DNA from: Stomoxys calcitrans | Taxonomy: Eukaryota; Arthropoda; Insecta; Diptera; Muscidae | DNA length: 64,000 bases | Assembly (NCBI RefSeq): GCF_963082655.1 | Contig: NC_081552.1 | Location: 194,942,598-195,006,597, forward strand | Direction of reading: 5' to 3' | Part shown: in pieces, positions 55,123 through 64,000 of the stretch | Numbering within the stretch: position 1 is the first letter of the stretch | Layout: every line of letters starts with the position of its first letter | Notes under the pieces: generated by a model | Told to the model about the DNA's origin: nothing | Seen by the model: the letters and a program-made list of their open reading frames with translations, nothing else | The model's database searches: none | Made by a program: the position numbers and the translations under genes

Positions 55123-57033
55123 TGGTTTTAATCGGTTTGCAATAATTTCCTTACCAATATTTAATCCACAAATTTGTATAGCTTTTATTGTGGTGGGAAA
55201 CTTTTTACTATTCACCAATTGTAGCACAAACTCTTCATCCACTGGTCTATCATAGTTTAGAGTTACGGTCAGAATCAAGTGGCGGTTTGATGACAGCAAA
55301 TCAAGCCAAAAATCTTGTAAAATTTTAAAAAGGTTTAGTGGCACTTTTACATGTGAGACATTTGTGTGCTTGCTGCTGATCTTGGCTATATCCTGTATTT
55401 CGTCTACGTAGTTCTCCACCGTGAGATATTTTAATGTTGGATGTGTGAGGAGTTTTAAGAAGTCACAAATTCTAGAGCATTTGTGAAAAGTTAAGGTATG
55501 CAAAGAGTTCAGTTGAAGCAATTCTTCCAGGTCACAACAATTATCGGATATCTGCAATATTTCTATATTTGGCAGGCATTTGTTGATATTCTGCACATTC
55601 TGTTGAAAGTCGTTATGCCAGAGCAAAGATTTTACTTTGGGAAGTCGTTGCTTGAAAATCTGCAAAAATTCATTGCCTTCCACATCCAAATCTAGGCTTT
55701 CTAGGGTTGGTGAGAACTGCAATATGGTGGGAAGTCCGAAATATTTGGTACGATGCGAAGTGAACGATCTCAACTGCATCTCATTGAGCATTGTCGTAAG
55801 ATGAGTCCAATTTAGACCTTTGCAGGCCTCTAACACAAGTTGCTGCAAGTTGGGAAGGGCCACAAAATCCTTAAGCATGCAACCACTTATTTTTAAAACC
55901 TCTAATTTCGTTAACTTTTTTGAAATTAGTTTGTAAAACTCTTGATCCACGCTTATAACAGAAGAAAACATATAACCGCCAATTGATAGCTTAAGCAGTT
56001 TAGGATATTTGTTTAAAAAACATGTGGAGAAATCTTGCAAGTCTTCATTTCTTAAAAACTGACCAATTTCCAGCTCTTGGCATACCTCATTCTGTACAAA
56101 CATTTCATCTTTTTCTGCGCTGTTATCGACTCTATAATCTTTGCAATTATAGCCATCCTCATCAGAATATATGGCCACATTTAAATGCAGCTTTTCAATC
56201 AATAATTTTTTTAAAATATCTCTGATATGCCTATAATTGTAGACATGCATATCGGCTTTGTAAATGCAATTATTTTTCAATGTGAAACTTTTTAAACGCT
56301 TCATACTCGCAATCGTTTGCACATTCACATCATGGCCCAGAACCAGAATTTGTTTTCGTGCATTCACACAATCCTCCAGCACCAAGGCATTTAGCAGTGG
56401 GCAATTTTGGGCTATTATTTTCAATTCATAATTCGCCAATATGACTCCATAGAAACTAAGCGAAGTTAATTTGGGCAATTCCTTGGATAGCTCCACTCCC
56501 AGGTAGTTATGCTCCTCACTAAAGCCAAATTTGCACCAAAACTGTAGATTTTCAATATTTGCGGTATTCAGTTGTAAAAATTCATCGAATTCTTCTGTTC
56601 TCATGAATTGCCAATTTTCACCTAGCCGATTGATCGTTGCCTCTTGATTCACTGTCGTTGTCATGTTAGTATTTTGATGGTTGGCGATCATGCTTATCCA
56701 TGGTTTTTTAATCACTTCCACTTGACGATATTTCCACTTCCATATATAGTTGATAATGATATTTTCAAATTTCTTGCAAACACGTGATATGCTCAAGTGA
56801 TCATCATAATTAAGGTATTGCATTATATGACCGGCAATGTCAACGTTCTCCAGCAACATTTCAAAATTTAAGATAGTCTCTGCTAACATTTTTGCTTTTA
56901 ATCGAAAAGCTTTCCGACGTGCACTGCGTTGTCTGTTTAGTTTTGAATTTATTCTGAGCTTAAGCGAACATCGTTGAATATAAAGTACGGAGATATAAAA
57001 AAAAAAACCAAAAATTAACAAAGCAATAAACAT
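55102..57033 (-). CDS. F-box / leucine-rich-repeat protein
   Basis: 643 residues, single exon. Residues 3-20 are strongly hydrophobic (a possible signal anchor), followed by a very basic stretch. The F-box lies at about 62-98 (ENVDIAGHIMQYLNYDDHLS, then RVCKKF...YIW). From about 160 to the end are degenerate leucine-rich repeats (LPKLTSLSFYG, CPLLNALVLEDC, LTKLEVLKISGC, LPNLQQLVLEAC, LPNIEILQISDN, LNSLHTLTFHKC). F-box/LRR proteins serve as substrate receptors of SCF ubiquitin ligases, the F-box binding Skp1. An alternative start is Met49, which would drop the hydrophobic segment and give the more usual cytosolic form. The last codons (PFLYPPP and the TAG stop at 55102-55104) come from the end of the adjacent family X element, so the native C-terminus is either lost or altered. 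Confidence 0.8.
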   Translation of the reverse strand: MFIALLIFGFFFYISVLYIQRCSLKLRINSKLNRQRSARRKAFRLKAKMLAETILNFEMLLENVDIAGHIMQYLNYDDHLSISRVCKKFENIIINYIWKWKYRQVEVIKKPWISMIANHQNTNMTTTVNQEATINRLGENWQFMRTEEFDEFLQLNTANIENLQFWCKFGFSEEHNYLGVELSKELPKLTSLSFYGVILANYELKIIAQNCPLLNALVLEDCVNARKQILVLGHDVNVQTIASMKRLKSFTLKNNCIYKADMHVYNYRHIRDILKKLLIEKLHLNVAIYSDEDGYNCKDYRVDNSAEKDEMFVQNEVCQELEIGQFLRNEDLQDFSTCFLNKYPKLLKLSIGGYMFSSVISVDQEFYKLISKKLTKLEVLKISGCMLKDFVALPNLQQLVLEACKGLNWTHLTTMLNEMQLRSFTSHRTKYFGLPTILQFSPTLESLDLDVEGNEFLQIFKQRLPKVKSLLWHNDFQQNVQNINKCLPNIEILQISDNCCDLEELLQLNSLHTLTFHKCSRICDFLKLLTHPTLKYLTVENYVDEIQDIAKISSKHTNVSHVKVPLNLFKILQDFWLDLLSSNRHLILTVTLNYDRPVDEEFVLQLVNSKKFPTTIKAIQICGLNIGKEIIANRLKPFLYPPP

Positions 57034-57289
57034 GTTCGATGCAAAAGCACCCTATAGCAAAGGTGCAATGATTATCCTCTTCTACCTTCTGTATATATGA
57101 AAAATTAGTGTTACAGACTAATATTCGCCCAGACGAAACGGCTGAACCTACAAACTTGGAATTTCACATGGGGCTCACTCTTGGTATGAAGGTGCGAGAT
57201 ATGGCTGGATTTTTTTAAATTCGAACTAGAACTTAACATTTTTGCTGAATTTCACTCATTTATTTGTGATAATGCGAAGCCATATTAGA

Positions 57290-57800
57290 AAACCAGTAAG
57301 GAAAGGCAAAAGAAGGCGAAGCGGACTATATAATACCCTACACCACCGAGTCTACGTAATTCTTTTAGTATATAGCACTTATATCCAAATTTAATCGGAC
57401 TTTTTTATACCTATTGAAATATCGAATAGAACCTTCAACGATTTTCTTGCGATAGTACGAAAATTGTGTCTTCTACAGCCTTAAAAGTCGAAACGCATAA
57501 ATGATATATATATGGGAGTTTTATCTAATTCTGATTCGATTTTAATGAAATTTTGCACACGTATTGGGATATCAATTAAAATATCTCATGAGAATTTTTT
57601 TAAAAATCGGTTCGATTTGGATGACATTCTTGTAAAAATGGGACCAAAATTATGACTACTTCAGCTTTAAAAGGGCATATCGGATGAAAGATATATATGG
57701 GAGTTATATAAATCTGATCCGATTCTGATGAAATTTTGCACACATACGCATAAATCAATAATACCCTGTACCACAGTGGTGGTGTAGGGTATAAAGAGTA
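57290..57800 (+). repeat. Family Z element, plus orientation, short
   Basis: Ends: AAAGGCAAAAGAAGGCGAAG...TATAATACCCTACACCACC and CCCTGTACCACAGTGGTGG, then TGTAGGGTATAAAG. Contains two monomers with ATATATGGGAGTT and GATTTTAATGAAATTTTGCA motifs. Confidence 0.65.
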
Positions 57801-57929
57801 CTTAGGTGAATGTGCGAGAGATACAGTTATGGAGATTGAGAGAGGAAGCATGTTTAAGTCACAACAATAATTGTGGGTGTGTTGAAATGAAATATCATAA
57901 TAGGAGAGCACTAGGTGAGAGTATAGGCC

Positions 57930-58770
57930 AACCAACACAAATCTACACAAAGGATATAAAAGGTGAACGGGAAAAATTAAACGTTTATGGGGACAGCCCC
58001 CCAAAAAAAAACCAAACGAGAAATGTAGGGCCTTCGGGACAATATTTGAACTCCAAGGAAAGGTTTTTGGTAGTAGAGCACAATTCATATACTCAACTTT
58101 GTGTTAAAACAGGAAGGACCTGAGGATATGTAAAAATGTGGGTTCCCATATGACAGCTTTTTGACATAACTTTGAAAGTAGACACATCTGCAAAGGACTC
58201 AAACCCGCCTGAACAGATCTTCCTGCAATTTTTATACTCCGTAGACGTGTGTACCAGGGGCTAGCTGAAAATACCATCCCCATGTCATAATTTAAAAAAA
58301 ACACCCAAATCTCCGAGATGAGCGCACCGATCAAAGCGCAATTTTGTTTGCATTCTAAGGGAATAAAAATAAAAAGAATTTGTTGCAAACATTTGTTTGT
58401 GGTCTAGCAACTTGATGGAACGTTCTAGGCCAAACTACCCCAAAACTGACATATTTACCGATTGGGGCAATATGGGTATCCAATGAAGGGTATTTGGGAT
58501 TTAGGGACGAAACTGCTTCTATTATATAAAAGTTAAAGTGTGTTTGTATATCTGCCTGTTTGTTTGTTTCGTAAAGAATCGATTAAGGCTGAACCAGTTT
58601 TCTTCAAAGTTGAACAAAATGTGTAATTTTTTTCATGTGTATCATTTCAAGGGGAGGGCGGACTCTGCCCCTTACCCCATAAAACAACACTCCAAATGGA
58701 AAGTGAACCTATCAAGACCATATGAAAAGTATTTCAATTAAAACCCGGCTGTGAAATGGCCACCCCCTTA
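57930..58770. mobile_element. Helitron-like repeat fragments
   Basis: 58514 starts TCTATTATATAAAAGTTAAA then TTTGTTTGTTTCG and GGCTGAACC, as at 39015. The DNA to its left (57930-58500) has the GTAGTAGAGCACAATTCATA and GGCAATATGGGTATCCAATG phrases of the same family body. Fragmented. A 162-residue minus frame over 57600-58088 is not supported as a gene. Confidence 0.45.
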
Positions 58771-58937
58771 TGTAAGGAAATTTTCTGGAAACATTTTTAT
58801 AGAAAATTTCTTAAAAAATATTTTTTAAGGAAAATTTTGTTAAAAATTAATTTTTACATTGAATAGTTTTGTCGATATTGAATCATTAAAGAAAATGTTT
58901 CCACTATTCGAAAATGTTGGTTTGTGCTTAAAATTTT

Positions 58938-60838
58938 TTTTCTATAGAAAAACTCTAATTCAGCCCGGCTGAATAGGGTTTTCTATAGAAAAACTCTAAT
59001 TCAGCCTGGCTGAATAGGTTTTTCTATAGGAAAATTCTTATTCAGCCTGGCTGAATAGGGTTTTCTATGGGAAAACTCTTAATACAGCCTGGCTGAATAG
59101 GGTTTTCTATAGAAAAACTATAATTCAGCCCGGCTGAATAGGGTTTTCTATAGAAAAACTCTAATTCAGCCTGGCTGAATAGGGGTTTCTATAGAAAAAC
59201 TCAAATTCAGCCTGGCTGAATAGGGTTTTCTATAGAAAAACTCTAATTCAGCCTGGCTGAATAGGGTTTTCTATAGAAAAACTCTAATTCAGCCTGGCTG
59301 AATAGGGTTTTCTATAGAAAAACTCTAATTCAGCCTGGCTGAATAGGGTTTTCTATAGAAAAACTCTAATTCAGCCCGGCTGAATAGGGTTTTCTATAGA
59401 AAAACTCTAATTCAGCCTGGCTGAATAGGGTTTTCTATAGAAAAACTCTAATTCAGCCCGGCTGAATAGGGTTTTCTATTGAAAAACTCTAATTTAGCTC
59501 GGCTGAATAGGTTTTTCTATAGAAAAACTCTAATTCAGCCTGGCTGAATAGGGGTTTCTATAGAAAAACTCTAATTCAGCCTGGCTGAATAGGGTTTTCT
59601 ATAGAAAAACTGAATAGGGGTTTCTATAGAAAAACTCTAATTCAGCCTGGCTGAATAGGGTTTTCTATAGAAAAACTCTAATTCAGCCTGGCTGAATAGG
59701 GTTTTCTATAGAAAAACTCTAATTCAGCCTGGCTGAATAGGGTTTTCTATAGAAAAACTCTAATTCAGCCTGGCTGAATAGGGGTTTCTATAGAAAAACT
59801 CTAATTCAGCCTGGCTGAATAGCGTTTTCTATAGAAAAACTCTAATTCAGCCTGGCTGAATAGGGTTTTCTATAGAAAAACTCTAATTCAGCCCGGCTGA
59901 ATAGGGTTTTCTATTGAAAAACTCTAATTTAGCTCGGCTGAATAGGGTTTTCTATAGAAAAACTCTAATTCAGCCCGGTTGAATAGGGTTTTCTATAAAA
60001 AAAACTCTAATTCAGCCCGGCTGAATAGGGTTTTCTATAGAAAAACTCTAATTCAGCCCGGCTGAATAGGGTTTTCTATAGAAAAACTCTAATTCAGCCC
60101 GGCTGAATAGGGTTTTCTATAAAAAAAACTCTAATTCAGCCCGGCTGAATAGGGTTTTCTATAGAAAAACTCTAATTCAGCCCGGCTGAATGGGGTTTTC
60201 TATAGAAAAACTCTAGTTCAGCCCGGCTGAATGGGGTTTTCTATAGAAAAACTCTAGTTCAGCCCGGCTGAATAGGGTTTTCTATAGAAAAACTCTAATT
60301 TAGCTCGGCTGAATGGGGTTTTCTATAGAAAAACTCTAATTCAGCCCGGCTGAATAGGGTTTTCTATAGAAAAACTCTAATTCAGCTCGGCTGAATGGGG
60401 TTTTCTATAGAAAAACTCTAATTCAGCTCGGCTGAATAGGGTTTTCTATAGAAAAACTCTAATTCAGCCCGGCTGAATAGGGTTTTCTATAGAAAAACTC
60501 TAATTCAGCCCGGCTGAATAGGGTTTTCTATAGAAAAACTCTAATTCAGCCCGGCTGAATAGGGTTTTCTATAGAAAAACTCTAATTCAGCCCGGCTGAA
60601 TAGGGTTTTCTATACAAAAACTCTAATTCAGCCCGGCTGAATAGGGTTTTCTATAGAAAAACTCTAATTCAGCCCGGCTGAATAGGGTTTTCTATAGAAA
60701 AACTCTAATTCAGCCCGGCTGAATAGGGTTTTCTATGGGAAAGCTCTAATTCAGCCCGGCTGAATAGGGTTTTCTATGGGAAAGCTCTAATTCAGCCTGG
60801 CTGAATGGGGTTTTTGATAGCAAAACTCTAATTCAGCC
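58938..60838. repeat. Satellite array of 41-bp doubly palindromic monomers
   Basis: About 46 tandem copies. Each monomer contains the perfect palindrome TTTTCTATAGAAAA and the near-palindrome ATTCAGCCYGGCTGAAT, joined by ACTCTA or AGGG. Variation is low. The dyad centre is mainly T in the left half and mainly C in the right half. One truncated monomer lies near 59605. Monomers are contiguous, without unique spacers, so this is not a CRISPR-like array. Confidence 0.97.
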
Positions 60839-61695
60839 CATATTCCTAGTATATTTTGATTTCTGGTTGTTTTTCCAACTGGTAATCGTCAAGTTTATTT
60901 TTAGTATTTTACAAAAACATTTAGGCAATTAGCGACTTCCCCACTAGGTGTAGCGTACCTCTACAAATATAACAAGTTTTTTGTTGTGATTTACATACTA
61001 CGTTTGTCTACTGTGTGCGTTTGCGCGACCGGAATTATACACTGGGGAAGGACAAACATGTATTCGTAGATACGTACGTGAGAACACACAGCCTCACACA
61101 TATGTATAAATCAACTGAAAAATACTGTTCGAATCAATGTTAATGCCATTACAGTAACTTCCATATATCACGTCGAATGTTTTATTTTTTTTTTAGATGT
61201 TTACGCACAAAGAAATAAACATGATATCAATAAATACACCTACATTGTTGAAGGGAATCTTCGTTTTATTAAAAACAAATAATAATTTTTTTGAGCTGGC
61301 AATTGAATGAACACCTAGCGGCACTGAAAATCCAATTTTATTTTAAAAAGGTTACAAATTGAAACCGCTGTGTTCTCTTTAATATCATAGGTTTGATCAT
61401 ATGTGAACTTTTTTACATAAGATGAAATTTTCAGTGTATGAAAATTAACATTTAGCTCCGAAGAACAAAATAATTGGGCACTCATTTGTCTTGACTTCTC
61501 TATCCAGACTACTTATAGGCACAAAATTTTATCAACAATCAAAGCATGATATGGAAAATTTTCTTCGTTGACGTCGAAAAGCTCAAATGATCATCATGAG
61601 TAATTACATGGCAATTCAGTGTCAACATTCTCCAATAAGATTTGAAAATTTTAATTTTTTTCATAAAGCTTTCTGATGGGTATTGACTCCTCAAG
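60839..61695. other. AT-rich spacer
   Basis: No gene, RNA or repeat family seen. Confidence 0.35.
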
Positions 61696-61713
61696 TTTTG
61701 ATTATATTAGAGC

Positions 61714-62880
61714 GGGTGGGTATCCCCGAGGGGGATACCCACCCCCTCGGGTATATATGTAAACCACCTTTCGACAAAATCCGGTGAATTTGACAAAATC
61801 GGACAATAAATGCGCATTTTATGGGCCCAAAACCTTAAATCGAGAGATCGGTCTATATGACAGCTATATCCAAATCTGGACCGATCTGTGCCATATTGCA
61901 GAAGTATGTCGAGGGGCTTAATTTAACTCACTGTCCCAAACTTTGGCGACATCGGACAATTAATGCGCCTTTTATGGGCCCAAAACCTTAAATCGAGAGA
62001 TCGGTCTATACGGCAGCTATATCCAAATCTGGCCCGATCTGAGCCAAATTGAAGAAGGATGTCGAAGGGCCTTACACAACTCACTGTCCAGAAGTTTGGC
62101 AAATTCGGACAATACATGCGCCTTTTATGGGCACAAAACCTTAAATCGAGAGATCGGTCTATATGACAGCTATATCCAAATCTGGACCGATCTGTGCTAT
62201 ATTGCAGAAGTATGTCGAGGGGCTTAACTTAACTCACGGTCCCAAATTTTCGCGACATCGGACAATTAATTCGCCTTTTATGGGCGCAAGACCTTAAATC
62301 GAGAGGTCGGTCTATATGGCAGCTATATCCAAATCTGGACCGATCTGAGCAAATTGAAGAAGGATGTTGAAGGGCCTAACAGAACTCACTGTCCCGAATT
62401 TTGGCAAATTTGGACAACAAATGCGCTTTTTGTGGGCGCAAGACCTTCAATTGAGAGATCGGTCTATATGTCAGCTATATCCAATCTGGACCGACATGGG
62501 CCAAATTGAAGAGGGATGTCGGGTGGCCAAACACAACTCACTGTCCCAAATTTCAGCAAAATCGGATAATAAATATGGCTTTTATCGGCTTAAAACCCTA
62601 GATCGTCGGATTGGTCTATATGGGGGCTATATCAAGATATAATCCGATATAGCCCATCTTCGAACTTAACACTTATGGACAAAAAAAGAATCTGTTCAAA
62701 GCTTCAGCTCAATATCTCTTTTTTTTAAGTGATTTCAACAGACAGATCGTCTTAGATTTTTACGACGACCAAGAAAAGAATATATATACTTTATAGGGTC
62801 GGAAATGGTTATTTCGATGTGTTGCAAACGGAATGACAAAATGAATATACCTCCATCCTTCGGTGGTGGGTATAAAAACT
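61714..62880 (+). repeat. Family Y element with ~150-bp tandem monomers
   Basis: Five to six monomers with GAGAGATCGGTCTATATG, CAGCTATATCCAAATCTGG and AACTCACTGTCCCAAA blocks, then the common tail GGTCGGAAATGGTTATTTCG and TCCTTCGGTGGTGGGTATAA at 62880. The left end contains a 14-bp perfect hairpin (61714-61744). Confidence 0.75.
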
Positions 62881-62914
62881 GCAAAATGTCGAAAAACCTA
62901 TAAACCAGGCAGCC

Positions 62915-63870
62915 CTGGTCAGTGCCACCCCTCTCTAAGACTCCTCTCAAAATCGCAGACTGCCCGCTGCCGCACTTGCAGTTACTCCGTTTAAATACGA
63001 TAAATACGAAGAATACCACACAGGCAGGAACAATGTGGTCCGATCTGTGTGGTGTTTCTTTGGACCGGAACGAGCTTGCTCATCTACAGGAGCATGACGA
63101 GGATCGCCACATCCGCATGCTAATGTGGTTACTGCAATAATGTCCGCAACTTGTGGACGCATCCGGTAGCTTTAGGCTAAACTTCTAGTGATCACCACGA
63201 ACATCAGAACGAGCGAAGACATAACTACATGCTGTCTAAGCAATACCTTCTGGGCTGTTATCGCAGAAATCATCCAAATCATCATCTTGTGGATAGATAC
63301 CCACCGCCCAGAAGCCTTAAAGTAGATCTACACGATCTAGAGCGTGAGGTCCAACGCTACATGAGAGAACCTCTAGATCAAGCGGCATATCAAGCGGGTC
63401 TGAACAACATTCATGCAGACACGGTAGCAGACGCGTTAATTGGCTACCGGGTGAATGTAGTCCTTGGAGAACGACCGCCACCCATTGCACCCGAAGAAAT
63501 CGACCTCCCCCGGCAAACCAGAGTGGTTCTGGCTCAATTACGTTCCGGCAGATGCAGCCGCCTCAATTCCCACAGAGCTAGGATTGATGCCGACGTGCAA
63601 GATGTATGTCCCGATTGTAACCAGGGACCGCACGATACACGTCACCTGTTTAACTGCCCGGCCAGACCCACTCGACTCAGACCCAGATCCCTGTGGACGC
63701 ACCCCATCTTAGTCGCGGAGTTCCTGGGTCTTGACACTTAACAGAATCAAGCAGACGAAAGATAGTACACAATAAACTGCTACAACAACAACAACAACAA
63801 CCACGAACATCATACAAGTCGGAGCTGAAAGTTCCAGTCTGTGTGGTGCTCACAGTTATCCCTTAACGGA
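62915..63870. repeat. 390-bp repeat fragments in both orientations
   Basis: 62915-62993 matches the family in minus sense (CTGCCGCACTTGCAGTTACT). 63005-63140 is a plus-sense copy with an internal deletion (CCGATCTGTGTGGTG joined to GGACCGGAACGAG). 63143-63206 and 63813-63865 are the two halves of a minus-sense copy split by the LINE at 63207. Confidence 0.6.
63207..63799 (+). mobile_element. 5'-truncated 2A-LINE insertion
   Basis: Encodes the last ~170 residues of the family (LSKQYLLGCYRRNHPNHHL through CPDCNQGPHDTRHLFNC) and ends GCTACAACAACAACAACAAC. Flanked by ACCACGAACATCA (63194-63206 and 63800-63812), a perfect 13-bp target duplication. The sequence is very close to the full-length copy, apart from TTAACAG near 63738 instead of TCAACAG, which creates an earlier stop. 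Confidence 0.92.
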
Positions 63871-63884
63871 CGGGGGTTTGAATA

Positions 63885-63962
63885 GATATGACACTCTGTT
63901 TTCAAGGAAAAACCTGCTGCTCTCCTATGCCGACGACAACGATATTGTTGGTCGGCAGTGAC
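63885..63962 (+). mobile_element. RTE-like LINE fragment (YADD region)
   Basis: Translation gives RYDTLFSRKNLLLSYADDND, then IVG, matching the palm of the RTE family (compare minus 18420-18320). Too short to judge further. Confidence 0.6.
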
Positions 63963-64000
63963 TGTAATAATTTTTATTAAAATTAGTTACAGTAAGTCTT

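Noticed and set aside
57600..58088. 162-residue minus-strand frame
   Set aside because: It runs across family Z and Helitron-like repeat sequence, has low-complexity composition, no recognisable domain and no splice context.
58938..60838. CRISPR-like regular repeats
   Set aside because: Monomers are contiguous with no unique spacers, in eukaryotic DNA; it is a satellite.

Overview
The window reads as nuclear DNA of a higher dipteran, most likely a calyptrate (muscid/blowfly-like) fly. The basis is short GT-AG introns of 66-73 nt with strong GTATGT/GTAAGT donors, AT-rich spacers, fly-type single-copy proteins, and dense fly non-LTR retrotransposons, tRNA-derived SINEs, mariner relics and tandem-repeat-bearing elements. 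The species assignment is inference.

Five host genes are supported. (1) A plus-strand eight-exon gene spans 3465-15035 and encodes a 601-residue protein resembling the insect DUF4781 family. I assembled its exons from open frames and splice signals; two introns are swollen by transposons. (2) An intronless plus-strand gene at 23899-26046 encodes a secreted/ER thioredoxin-fold protein resembling TXNDC11. (3) Convergent to it, the minus-strand three-exon SBP2 gene (26343-27397) encodes a 306-residue SECIS-binding, L7Ae-type protein. (4) A plus-strand gene at 44716-45342 encodes a PLPP6-like PAP2 lipid phosphatase. (5) A minus-strand gene at 55102-57033 encodes an F-box/leucine-rich-repeat protein whose last codons and stop lie inside a transposon.

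The rest is a nested transposon landscape. The main player is a non-LTR family whose best copy (40061-43637) is full length with a 12-bp target duplication. It has a 2A-like N-terminal peptide, a PHD-like finger, an APE endonuclease, a reverse transcriptase and a C-terminal zinc finger. Five other copies are broken. About 105-bp elements carry only its 5' module and its (CAA)n 3' tail, an arrangement reminiscent of the L1Tc/NARTc and ingi/RIME pairs of trypanosomes. A ~390-bp repeat shares the same 3' tail. Further families are an RTE-like LINE (six fragments), a LOA/I-like RNase H LINE, an R1-like relic, two tRNA-derived SINEs (one sharing its 3' end with an RNase H LINE), a mariner fold-back derivative, a 240-bp mariner-type MITE, Helitron-like DNA, three related families carrying ~150-bp tandem monomers, a 0.67-kb near-perfect inverted MITE dimer, and a 1.9-kb satellite of 41-bp doubly palindromic monomers.

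Layout: 0-3 kb transposons; 3.4-15 kb the DUF4781-like gene; 15-23.9 kb transposons (RTE, short 2A-LINE derivatives, SINE); 23.9-27.4 kb compact gene pair; 27.5-44.7 kb repeats including the full-length LINE nested in Helitron-like DNA; 44.7-45.3 kb phosphatase gene; 45.9-55.1 kb repeats; 55.1-57.0 kb F-box gene; 57-64 kb repeats and satellite. The host genes show no common pathway.
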